Shown here: positions 6,212 to 12,076 of the stretch, one piece after another
Numbering within the stretch: the first letter of the stretch is position 1
Layout of the letters: every line of letters begins with the position of its first letter
From: Thermodesulfovibrio sp.
Lineage (GTDB): Bacteria > Nitrospirota > Thermodesulfovibrionia > Thermodesulfovibrionales > JdFR-85
Reading direction: 5' to 3'
Length of the DNA: 12,324 bases
NCBI GenBank assembly: GCA_027016675.1
Contig: JALUSH010000105.1
Coordinates: forward strand, 1 to 12,324
Position numbers and translations under genes: made by a program
Notes under the pieces: model-generated
The model's input: the letters and a program-made list of their open reading frames with translations, nothing else
What the model was told of the DNA's origin: nothing
Database searches by the model: none

Positions 6212-6885
6212 CTTATCCTGCCATCCCTCATTTCAATTATTCTGTCAATAATGTCCTGTTCGTAAACAAGGGGATCATGAGTGGCTATCACTATGGTTTT
6301 CCCCTCTCCTTTAAGTTTTCTGAGAATCTCTATAAGATCCTTTGAGAGTTTGGTATCAAGATGGGCAGTGGGCTCATCAGCAAGAACAACCTCAGGGTCA
6401 TTTATTAATGCCCTTGCTATTGCGACTCTCTGCTGTTCACCACCAGAAAGACCCTTTACCCTGAAATGCTGTCTCTCGATTATGCCAAGGCTCTCCATCA
6501 ACTCCTCCGCCCTGTCTTTCATATCCCTGAATGAACGTTCTGTGGGATAAAGGGGCAACATTATGTTCTCTCTCACCGTTATACCCTGGATAAGGTTGAA
6601 CTGCTGGAAGATAAAACCAAAAAGTCTTCTTCTTATATCAGTAAGGAATCGCTCAGGCAGTTTTGCCACATCCCTGCCATGGATCAAGATCCTGCCTTCT
6701 GTGGGTCTGCTCATACACCCTATAAGACTCAGCAGAGATGTCTTGCCAGAGCCACTGGGGCCTTTCAATACCACCACTTCGCCTCTGAGGATCTGAAGAG
6801 AAACATCCTTTACAGGCCAGATCTCATTAGGCCTTCCACGATTAATACATTTGCTTGCCTTTTCTATTCTGATTATAGCTTCCAT
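6208..6885 (-). CDS. ABC transporter ATPase (LolD/MacB type), operon A
   Basis: A 225-residue cytoplasmic ATP-binding subunit that should drive the permease encoded just upstream. All motifs are intact: Walker A GPSGSGKT (42-49), Q-loop Q94, signature LSGGE (146-150), Walker B VVLADE (166-171) and H-loop H203. The spacing and length place it in the LolD/MacB/FtsE group that pairs with FtsX-type permeases. The ATG at 6885 follows a modest ribosome site (AAAGG about nine bases upstream). It is preceded by a 79-base spacer of heptad repeats and is followed by the eight-helix gene with a four-base overlap. The exact substrate cannot be read from an ATPase of this class. Confidence 0.94.
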   Translation of the reverse strand: MEAIIRIEKASKCINRGRPNEIWPVKDVSLQILRGEVVVLKGPSGSGKTSLLSLIGCMSRPTEGRILIHGRDVAKLPERFLTDIRRRLFGFIFQQFNLIQGITVRENIMLPLYPTERSFRDMKDRAEELMESLGIIERQHFRVKGLSGGEQQRVAIARALINDPEVVLADEPTAHLDTKLSKDLIEILRKLKGEGKTIVIATHDPLVYEQDIIDRIIEMRDGRIR

Positions 6886-6896
6886 TGCTACTTACC

Positions 6897-6966
6897 TTTA
6901 ATCTTTACTTACCACTCATAACTCAACACTAAACACTTACAACTTGCTCCTCATCACTATCAACTT
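6897..6966. repeat. Degenerate 7-bp tandem repeat in the permease-ATPase spacer of operon A
   Basis: Read on the minus strand from 6966, the spacer divides into heptads: AAGTTGA, TAGTGAT, GAGGAGC, AAGTTGT, AAGTGTT, TAGTGTT, GAGTTAT, GAGTGGT, AAGTAAA, then a degraded GATTAAA. AG stands at positions 2-3 in the first nine units. It fills almost the whole 79-base gap and overlaps the permease stop codon. The same position in operon B holds a different heptad array. Confidence 0.65.
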
Positions 6967-8125
6967 ATCCTCTCATCACTACATCAGGGTCAGTAATGGC
7001 TGCCTTCCAGGAAGGCACGATGGTGGCTGCCATGTAGGGGATTACTGTCATGAACAGCAGCACCACTATTTGATACGGATTTATATAGGGCATAAGATGA
7101 AACTCAGGAAATATAACAGACCAGCCCTTCAGGGCAGGTGAAAACACAGAGGCACCGAAAAAGAATATATGTACATAACCACCTATAAGGCCTGTGAGGA
7201 AGGAAAGTGACGATATAACGAGACCTTCCCAGAATTTCAGTTCCATTACATCTGAGGTCTCCCAGCCTATGGCTTTAAGGATACCTATCTCATGCCTTTC
7301 CTCAGCACTCAGACCTGTAGCCTTGTCCCAGGCAAGGATGATAAAGGCAAGTATAGCACCAAGAAACATGGTAAGCACCATACCACTACGCCAGTCGAAG
7401 AGTGTATCATAGGTTCTGAGTATCTCATTCTTTGTAATGGGTCTTGTATCAGGAAGGATTTTCTTGATTTTTCGTGCGACATTATCAACCTCGGTGGGAT
7501 TATACACCTGAACCACTATATCGGTTACCATGTTGTCTGGCAGATTAAAGATATCCCTGAAATCATCAGGTGTAACTATTATCAGATCATTCGTAATTAT
7601 ACGCGACTCATCAGTGAAAATACCGGCTGTCTTTAATTTACGCACCTTGCCATCTGCTCCTATAATGGGTATGATACTCCCTATACCTGCAAACCTGGCA
7701 TCTGATATCCCCTTACCAATGATACATGTTCCTTTCTCTCCAGTAAAACCGCCCTCCATTATATTCACTAAATCCTTCAATCCACTGTATTCTGCCATAA
7801 CAGTGTAGTTTCCGCCTGTTGATATATCGTAGTAGTACCCCCAGAGTCTTGGTATAACAGCACCTACACCTGGGATCTTCTCCACCTTTTTCATGTATTC
7901 CACAGGCATCAGGGCATGTCTACCAGCGCTTATCCTCTGCACGATCAATTCAGGTGCACCCTCAAGTACTGCGATAGCCTCCTTTTTGAAGGAATAGGTG
8001 AGTAACAGTATCGAAGAGAGGACAAAAATAATAAGAGAAAAGACGAATATAATACCAAGATTCTTGAATTTTCTGCGCCAGAGCGAAGAAATGGCAAATT
8101 CGAGTATCTTTAGATGCTTTATCAT
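6965..8125 (-). CDS. MacB/FtsX-type ABC permease, operon A
   Basis: A 386-residue inner-membrane subunit of a type VII ABC transporter. A basic cytoplasmic N-terminus (SLWRRKFKN) leads into helix 1 (about 23-45), then a periplasmic MacB-type domain (about 46-245) and three helices (about 249-267, 298-325, 350-371). The cytoplasmic loop EERHEIGILKAIGW is the FtsX-family ATPase-contact motif, and the C-terminus PSWKAAITDPDVVMRG is typical of the family. Unlike the other two permeases here it has no Cys-Cys pair; its only cysteine is C134. Its ATG overlaps the stop of the small upstream gene as ATGA. With the ATPase at 6208-6885 it should form a homodimeric transporter or a periplasmic mechanotransmission device. 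No membrane-fusion or outer-membrane partner is encoded in this window. Confidence 0.92.
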   Translation of the reverse strand: MIKHLKILEFAISSLWRRKFKNLGIIFVFSLIIFVLSSILLLTYSFKKEAIAVLEGAPELIVQRISAGRHALMPVEYMKKVEKIPGVGAVIPRLWGYYYDISTGGNYTVMAEYSGLKDLVNIMEGGFTGEKGTCIIGKGISDARFAGIGSIIPIIGADGKVRKLKTAGIFTDESRIITNDLIIVTPDDFRDIFNLPDNMVTDIVVQVYNPTEVDNVARKIKKILPDTRPITKNEILRTYDTLFDWRSGMVLTMFLGAILAFIILAWDKATGLSAEERHEIGILKAIGWETSDVMELKFWEGLVISSLSFLTGLIGGYVHIFFFGASVFSPALKGWSVIFPEFHLMPYINPYQIVVLLFMTVIPYMAATIVPSWKAAITDPDVVMRG

Positions 8126-8424
8126 TTCTGATCTCTCTCTACTTCAGATAATGCAGATGGATATAGTATCGAGCCTGCAGGAAAGTGTTCAATCGAGGAC
8201 GGATAGTCCTGAAAGGGTGCAAACCAGTCAGCCTGTGAGGGATGTCTTGTGTAGCGTGCCTCTGTCCATATGGAAAGGTCTGTGAGCCTGAGAACCCTGA
8301 CTATCTTCTTCTTTGCCTCAATCTCTTTCTGACGTTTTTCAACCATCCCTGCAGCCGTAATAAAAAGGCCTGAGATTACGATTATCTCAATCATTATTAT
8401 CGATATAAAAACCCTGTATTTCAT
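8122..8424 (-). CDS. Small membrane-anchored periplasmic protein, first gene of operon A
   Basis: A 100-residue protein with one N-terminal helix (about residues 5-27), then a basic and acidic linker (EKRQKEIEAKKK) and a soluble part rich in aromatic residues, including TEARYTRHPSQADWFAPF and EHFPAGSILYPS. A single anchor with an exported C-terminus is the simplest topology. I chose ATG at 8424; an in-frame TTG two codons earlier (8430) is possible but sits too near the AGGA. Its stop overlaps the permease start by four bases (ATGA), so the two products are probably made in step and the protein may be an accessory subunit of that transporter. No Cys is present; H61 and H80 are candidate ligands. 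The family is not recognised. Confidence 0.7.
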   Translation of the reverse strand: MKYRVFISIIMIEIIVISGLFITAAGMVEKRQKEIEAKKKIVRVLRLTDLSIWTEARYTRHPSQADWFAPFQDYPSSIEHFPAGSILYPSALSEVERDQK

Positions 8425-8554
8425 AACCAAATTGTCCTACAATTACTTTATAGTTCGCAATGGCCATCCCTGTCTTTAATTACAAAAACTGCCAGAATGC
8501 CACAACCTCTGGTCGGGGAGCTTTATTAATAATTACCTAAAATGGTTCCACCGT

Positions 8555-8630
8555 GTCATTCTGACGAAGGTCAGAATCTCATCGAGATACCAGTACAATT
8601 CTGAGATACTGTAAAAAAGTTCAGCATGAC
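8555..8630. repeat. Palindromic intergenic repeat element (MITE/REP-like)
   Basis: The element runs from GTCATTCTGA (8555-8564) to TTCAGCATGAC (8620-8630), which are inverted copies with one mismatch. Inside, CAGAATCTCA has a diverged inverted partner ending in TGAGATACTG. The outer GTCATTCTGA and inner AGAATCTC words match a type of dispersed hairpin repeat seen in many anaerobe genomes (general knowledge, not tested here). It lies between nosL and operon A and codes for nothing. Confidence 0.5.
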
Positions 8631-8654
8631 TCTAATGCCTGCAGAACCTATAGT

Positions 8655-8691
8655 TTTTCAGGGGCGTATTTTTACAATACGCCCCTGAAAA
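8655..8691 (-). terminator. Perfect 16-bp hairpin directly after nosL
   Basis: The arms 8655-8670 and 8676-8691 are perfectly complementary over 16 bases with a five-base loop; the core is CAGGGGCGTATT. The hairpin starts nine bases after the nosL stop codon. Neither strand has a U-tract after the stem, so it is not a textbook intrinsic terminator. It may still end or protect the 3' end of the nosL mRNA. Confidence 0.5.
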
Positions 8692-8700
8692 TTGATAATA

Positions 8701-9231
8701 CTACATACCCTTCATCTTCATGCCTTTCATACCTTTCATGCCCTTCATTCCCATAGGGATATCCTTCATGGTAACCTCATCGAATCTGAGCATCTTTTTG
8801 CCATTGTGATCCTTCATAAAGGTCTCTGCATGCTCCTTGCCTTTCACAGGCACGATCTCCATACCCATTGGCCCCTTGACATCACTACCTACTATGAAAT
8901 ATACATCCTGGCCCTTTGCATCCACCATCTTTGTACTGTAGTATTCGGTTACATATACTGCCTCGATCTCGGACTGTGACCTTCCAGGTGCATACTTTTT
9001 TACATTGAAGTAAAATTTGAACATATCCTTGGGGCCGTCAAAGAAAAAGCGAGTCCCATCTTTCATCACGATCTCTGCCACCCAGTTCGGATATGGCTTA
9101 ACCTGCATACCACAAACAGGACACTTGTCCTTTTCAGATGGGGTTGAAGGAGAGGTGGCCATAACATTCATACTGGAAACAAATAGAAACAGAACTATTA
9201 AAGCTATTGAAATCACAAATTTCTTTGCCAT
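8701..9231 (-). CDS. nosL: NosL-family copper-binding protein with Met-rich tail
   Basis: A 176-residue exported protein of the NosL family, whose members bind Cu(I) and help deliver copper to periplasmic enzymes such as nitrous-oxide reductase. The family signature C37-P-V-C40-G-M42 is present, followed by the expected FFFDGPKDMFKF region and VTEYYSTKMVDA. The start at 9231 is supported by AGGAGG six bases upstream and by the signal peptide MAKKFVISIALIVLFLF; an in-frame ATG at 9282 would bury this signal. The signal ends at VMA-TS with no lipobox, whereas many NosL proteins are lipoproteins. The last 17 residues contain seven Met in an MKG/MxxM pattern (M160 to M176), probably a Cu(I)-binding tail. 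No nosZ lies in the window, so the copper client is open. It sits after a weak terminator downstream of the PCuAC gene and may also be read through. Confidence 0.92.
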   Translation of the reverse strand: MAKKFVISIALIVLFLFVSSMNVMATSPSTPSEKDKCPVCGMQVKPYPNWVAEIVMKDGTRFFFDGPKDMFKFYFNVKKYAPGRSQSEIEAVYVTEYYSTKMVDAKGQDVYFIVGSDVKGPMGMEIVPVKGKEHAETFMKDHNGKKMLRFDEVTMKDIPMGMKGMKGMKGMKMKGM

Positions 9232-9269
9232 TTCAGACCTCCTCATTGTTTTGATAATCATTTTATCCA

Positions 9270-9286
9270 GGATGTGAAACACATCC
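9270..9286 (-). other. Small hairpin in the nosL leader
   Basis: GGATGTG (9270-9276) and CACATCC (9280-9286) form a perfect 7-bp stem with a three-base loop, about 40 bases upstream of the nosL start. With no U-tract on either side it is not a terminator. It could be an mRNA-stabilising or processing hairpin in the nosL leader, or a dyad operator. Confidence 0.35.
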
Positions 9287-9312
9287 CTTTATGAGGGTAT
9301 ACATAATTTGCA

Positions 9313-9336
9313 GAAAAAAGCTTATAGGAAAGCTTC
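9313..9336 (-). terminator. Weak terminator overlapping the stop of the small membrane protein gene
   Basis: On the minus strand AAGCTT (9335-9330), a six-base loop, AAGCTT (9323-9318) and a run of T residues (through 9314) form a short stem plus U-tract. The loop includes part of the stop codon of the gene ending at 9322. The stem is only six base pairs, so termination is likely partial, leaving some read-through into nosL. Confidence 0.4.
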
Positions 9337-9633
9337 AGGTGGTCTCAAACGGGGAGGATTATTAAGCGATACAAATTTCTTCGCAGATGGTCTTAAAAAG
9401 AAAAAAAGACTATAGGTTACTGTCAGGACAAACACGGAGATAGTAATAAAACCTCCGAAATCATTTACAAGGTCTCCTTTCCCAGGGGAACACACATCAA
9501 TGGTAAGATAATGTTTGCCATGAACCCCGGATGCCTCATCTCTGTGAGATAAAACCACAAGAGGGGGAAAGACTGCCATAATCAGGAAGGACAGGAGTAA
9601 AATCCCGGCAACATATACTCTAATGGTTTTCAT
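9322..9633 (-). CDS. Small two-helix membrane protein of operon B (unknown function)
   Basis: A 103-residue protein with helices at about 7-29 and 60-81. Between them is a periplasmic loop with H30, H38, H41 and a single C48 in the motif LTIDVCSPG; the C-terminal tail is proline-rich (NNPPRLRPPEAFL). Its ATG overlaps the stop of the PCuAC-like gene as ATGA, so it is coupled to it. The loop, with His residues and one Cys next to two known copper-binding proteins, suggests a metal-related helper (inference). It shares its plan with the protein at 3308-3583. No named family is recognised. Confidence 0.72.
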   Translation of the reverse strand: MKTIRVYVAGILLLSFLIMAVFPPLVVLSHRDEASGVHGKHYLTIDVCSPGKGDLVNDFGGFITISVFVLTVTYSLFFFLRPSAKKFVSLNNPPRLRPPEAFL

Positions 9634-10055
9634 CTTACAACTCCTGTCTTCACAGGCACATCTCCTGTCTTTTCAAAGTGCAGTACAATGGTAATCTCTC
9701 CCTGCAGATTCTCAGGTAGTCCGAAAAGCATGAGATGCCTTCCTCCAGGTTTAAGCTCAAGAGTCTCACCTGCTGGCACCTCAAAGTCTCTAACCAGCTG
9801 CATTCTGCCTTTTACAATATCATGAAGCTCACAGGTCAGTTGAGTATACTCCTTCACCGTGCAACCCTTCAGTGTATCACTGCCCTTGCCCTTGTTGAAT
9901 ATTACCATAAAAGCTGCTCCACTGTCACCTTCAACAAGCATCTGAGGCCATTTTATGCTGATCTCGGGAGGCCCCTTTTCTGTACAGGCAATTACAGAAA
10001 GCAGAACAATGCAAACTATCAGAACATACCCTATCGGGGTTTTTGATAAAATCAT
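9630..10055 (-). CDS. PCuAC-like periplasmic copper chaperone lipoprotein
   Basis: A 141-residue lipoprotein: hydrophobic signal VLIVCIVLLS, lipobox VIAC with C24 as the lipidated Cys. The mature domain fits the PCuAC/DUF461 copper-chaperone family, whose members bind Cu(I) and pass it to targets such as cytochrome oxidase. The family ligand pattern ends M-x21-H-x-M; here M85, H107 and M109 match it exactly, within LKPGGRHLMLFGL. The first ligand H78 (CELHDIV) is only six residues before M85, where the classic motif has about ten, so the hairpin between them is shortened. Two further cysteines, C65 and C75, are unusual for the family. The ATG overlaps the ATPase stop by four bases. Its presence inside an ABC transporter operon points to copper traffic. 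Confidence 0.85.
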   Translation of the reverse strand: MILSKTPIGYVLIVCIVLLSVIACTEKGPPEISIKWPQMLVEGDSGAAFMVIFNKGKGSDTLKGCTVKEYTQLTCELHDIVKGRMQLVRDFEVPAGETLELKPGGRHLMLFGLPENLQGEITIVLHFEKTGDVPVKTGVVR

Positions 10056-10726
10056 ACTTCCTCTTTTAATGTCCCATTGGCCATCCGGTATCTCTTTTCG
10101 GTCTGACGCGCAAGTTCAGAACTATGGGTTACTATAATAAAGGTAATACCTTTTGTCCTGTTCATCCTTCTGAACAGATCCATTATTTCTGCCTCTGTCT
10201 CCTCATCAAGGTCTCCTGTAGGCTCATCAGCAAGTATAATCTCAGGGTTATTTATAAATGCCCTGGCAATTGCAGCGCGGCGTTGCTGCCCACCACTTAA
10301 TTCTGCTGGATAGGATTGAGCCTTTTCCTTGATTCCCACCATCTCAAGAAGCTCCATGGCAAAATCATAATAGTTAATTGGCTCATCCTTTGGTCTGAAT
10401 GCTGTAGGCACAAGAACATTCTCGATAATATTCAGGGTCGGTATCAGGCTGGCAAACTGGTAAATAAAGTTAATCTTTCTGTTTCTCAGTTCTGAAAGTT
10501 CATTGTCACTTATGGACCATATATCTGTTCCATCTATTCTTACAGTACCTGAGTCTGGCTTTGTAAGACCACCAATCAAGCTTAAAAGCGTGGTCTTGCC
10601 ACTTCCAGAATGGCCAAGTATGGAGATGAACTCTCCCTTCTTGACATCAAGATTCACATGGTCTACAGCCTTTATGATGTCACTTCCCACCTTGTATGTC
10701 TTTGTAAGCTCTTTTACCTCAATCAT
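10052..10726 (-). CDS. ABC transporter ATPase (LolD/MacB type), operon B
   Basis: A 224-residue cytoplasmic ATP-binding subunit. Walker A GHSGSGKT (38-45), Q-loop Q90, signature LSGGQ (143-147), Walker B IILADE (163-168) and H-loop H201 are all intact, so it should be active. The IYQFASLIPTLN segment and overall length fit the LolD/MacB group. AGGAGG lies five bases before the ATG at 10726. The natural partner is the permease ending at 10805, from which it is separated by 78 bases of heptad repeats. It may also serve the related orphan permease at 1406-3109 (inference). The downstream PCuAC gene overlaps it by four bases. Confidence 0.94.
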   Translation of the reverse strand: MIEVKELTKTYKVGSDIIKAVDHVNLDVKKGEFISILGHSGSGKTTLLSLIGGLTKPDSGTVRIDGTDIWSISDNELSELRNRKINFIYQFASLIPTLNIIENVLVPTAFRPKDEPINYYDFAMELLEMVGIKEKAQSYPAELSGGQQRRAAIARAFINNPEIILADEPTGDLDEETEAEIMDLFRRMNRTKGITFIIVTHSSELARQTEKRYRMANGTLKEEV

Positions 10727-10745
10727 TAAATCCTCCTAAGTGTTC

Positions 10746-10801
10746 AAATCTACAATCTTCAATTTTCAATCTCAAATCTTAAATCTTAAATCTTAAATTA
10801 A
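10746..10801. repeat. 7-bp tandem repeat in the permease-ATPase spacer of operon B
   Basis: On the minus strand the units read TTAATTT, AAGATTT three times without change (10794-10774), GAGATTG, AAAATTG, AAGATTG and TAGATTT. The array fills most of the 78-base gap between the permease stop and the ATPase ribosome site. The unit differs from that in operon A, but period, position and total length agree. Confidence 0.75.
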
Positions 10802-10804
10802 AAA

Positions 10805-12016
10805 TTACTCTCCTCTCCTTATTGCCTCATAGGGTTCCATCCGCATAGAGCGTATCGCAGGCCAGAGTGCTGCTACAGCACCTGTTAAAAAGGACAGGAG
10901 CAAACAACCTGTTACAAGTATTGCATACTCTGGGATAGTAGGCCAGAGATAAGGTATATTCAGGGATGCCCTGATAAAGCCTTTGAATGTATATAAAAAG
11001 GCTCCTCCTATGGCAATACCAACAATTCCACCCATAATAGAAAGAATCGATGCCTCTGTCATAATCAACCTGAATATATTTTTCCTTTTGGCCCCCATGG
11101 CCCTCAGAAGACCTATCTCTCGCTGACGTTCATTAACTATCATGGAAAAGACAACCCCTATCAGCAATAAGGCCATTATCCAGAGTATTATACTGATGGA
11201 AAGTATACTCCTGAGTAATACAAAGAGTTGCTTTCTCACTGATGAAATAACCTGCTCTGAAACAATAGCCTTTACACCAGGGATATCATGCTCAATAAAT
11301 ATAGCCACTCTCTGTGGGCTTATCTCAGGTTCAACCTGTACAAGTACAGTAGAGACCTTGTCAACAGGGAGATTTGCTGCCTTTACACCCTTTTTGTGTT
11401 TTGACTCTTCTGCAAGCTTCTTCATTGCAGCATAGGGCATGAAAACAGAATTATCTATAAACTTCATCCCTGTTTCCTCAAGCATCCCTACCACCTCAAA
11501 GTATTTACCATAAAATCTTATCTTTGAACCCACATCATAGGCAGTAAGGCCTCTTCCCATTATTATCTCATCAGTACCCAGGGGTCTTGTAAGCTCTTTT
11601 GAAAGCCAGGGCATTATAGTGAAGTCATGTTCAGGGTCAAAGCCAATCAATAACATATTTGATACATCACAACATCTATACTTAGCTGTTTGCAGAAAGA
11701 CCTGACTTGCTACAGCCTTAACACCCTTTACCTTTCTGATTTTATCCTCAATTGCTCTGTCCATATAGAATATAGATGGCTCACCTGCAAGTAGTGCTGT
11801 CTTGGCCTGTGCCTCTGCTTCGGCAGGCACAACCATAATGTCAGCCCCGAGTCGGGCAGTACCCTTCTCGATACTTGTCTCAACAGAATCCATCACAGTG
11901 GTTACAGAAAAGAGGGTTGCTGCAACCACCATCACTGACAGCATTATGGAGATACTCCTGAAAAACTTCCTCTTAATATTTTTACGTGCTATATGTAAAA
12001 GTTTTAGCCTTTTCAA
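10805..12016 (-). CDS. MacB/FtsX-type ABC permease with periplasmic Cys-Cys, operon B
   Basis: A 403-residue inner-membrane subunit of a type VII ABC transporter. The basic start (ARKNIKRKFFR) leads to helix 1 (about 21-41), a periplasmic domain (about 42-268) and helices at about 270-292, 325-348 and 365-387. NERQREIGLLRAMGAKRKN is the ATPase-contact loop. Periplasmic C115-C116 (KYRCCDVSN) precedes LLIGFDPEHDFTIMPW, and the orphan permease has the same order (CC, then IIAYDPDTDFTVAPW), so the two are close relatives. The start is TTG at 12016: an in-frame TAA lies six codons upstream, the next ATG falls inside helix 1, and GGGAG is about eight bases before the TTG. It is the first gene of operon B, with ATPase, PCuAC and small membrane protein behind it. 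Copper or thiol-compound transport is inferred from the neighbours. Confidence 0.93.
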   Translation of the reverse strand: MKRLKLLHIARKNIKRKFFRSISIMLSVMVVAATLFSVTTVMDSVETSIEKGTARLGADIMVVPAEAEAQAKTALLAGEPSIFYMDRAIEDKIRKVKGVKAVASQVFLQTAKYRCCDVSNMLLIGFDPEHDFTIMPWLSKELTRPLGTDEIIMGRGLTAYDVGSKIRFYGKYFEVVGMLEETGMKFIDNSVFMPYAAMKKLAEESKHKKGVKAANLPVDKVSTVLVQVEPEISPQRVAIFIEHDIPGVKAIVSEQVISSVRKQLFVLLRSILSISIILWIMALLLIGVVFSMIVNERQREIGLLRAMGAKRKNIFRLIMTEASILSIMGGIVGIAIGGAFLYTFKGFIRASLNIPYLWPTIPEYAILVTGCLLLSFLTGAVAALWPAIRSMRMEPYEAIRRGE

Positions 12017-12058
12017 GTCCTTCTCTCCCTTCTTTTAAGAAAATAATTCGAACGGAAG

Positions 12059-12076
12059 TATAATAACATTATTATA
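12059..12076. promoter_or_regulatory. AT-rich perfect dyad with -10 boxes upstream of operon B
   Basis: TATAATAA (12059-12066) and TTATTATA (12069-12076) are perfect inverted copies around CA. The minus-strand reading gives TATAAT at 12076-12071, well placed as the -10 of operon B with a start near 12064 and a 48-base leader. No good -35 is seen at 16-18 bases, so an activator or a different sigma factor may be needed. The dyad could also be an operator. Confidence 0.4.

Noticed and set aside
6208..6885. Naming the transporters MacAB or LolCDE
   Set aside because: Both ATPases fit that superfamily, but there is no MacA-type fusion protein, LolA or LolB here, and the gene neighbours point to metal handling instead.
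6886..6964. CRISPR array or small RNA in the heptad-repeat spacers
   Set aside because: Units are only seven bases with no unique spacers, and the array continues directly from the permease stop into the ATPase leader.
8692..8979. A plus-strand frame with a His-rich product (many FH/LH repeats)
   Set aside because: It is the antisense shadow of the Met-Lys-Gly repeat tail of NosL; the His repeats come from reading CAT on the opposite strand.
8701..9231. A nitrous-oxide reductase (nos) cluster
   Set aside because: Only NosL is present; no nosZ, nosR or nosD is in the window, and NosL homologues occur with other copper-related genes.
9232..9282. Longer start for NosL
   Set aside because: It would place 17 charged or mixed residues before the signal peptide; the ATG at 9231 has AGGAGG six bases upstream.
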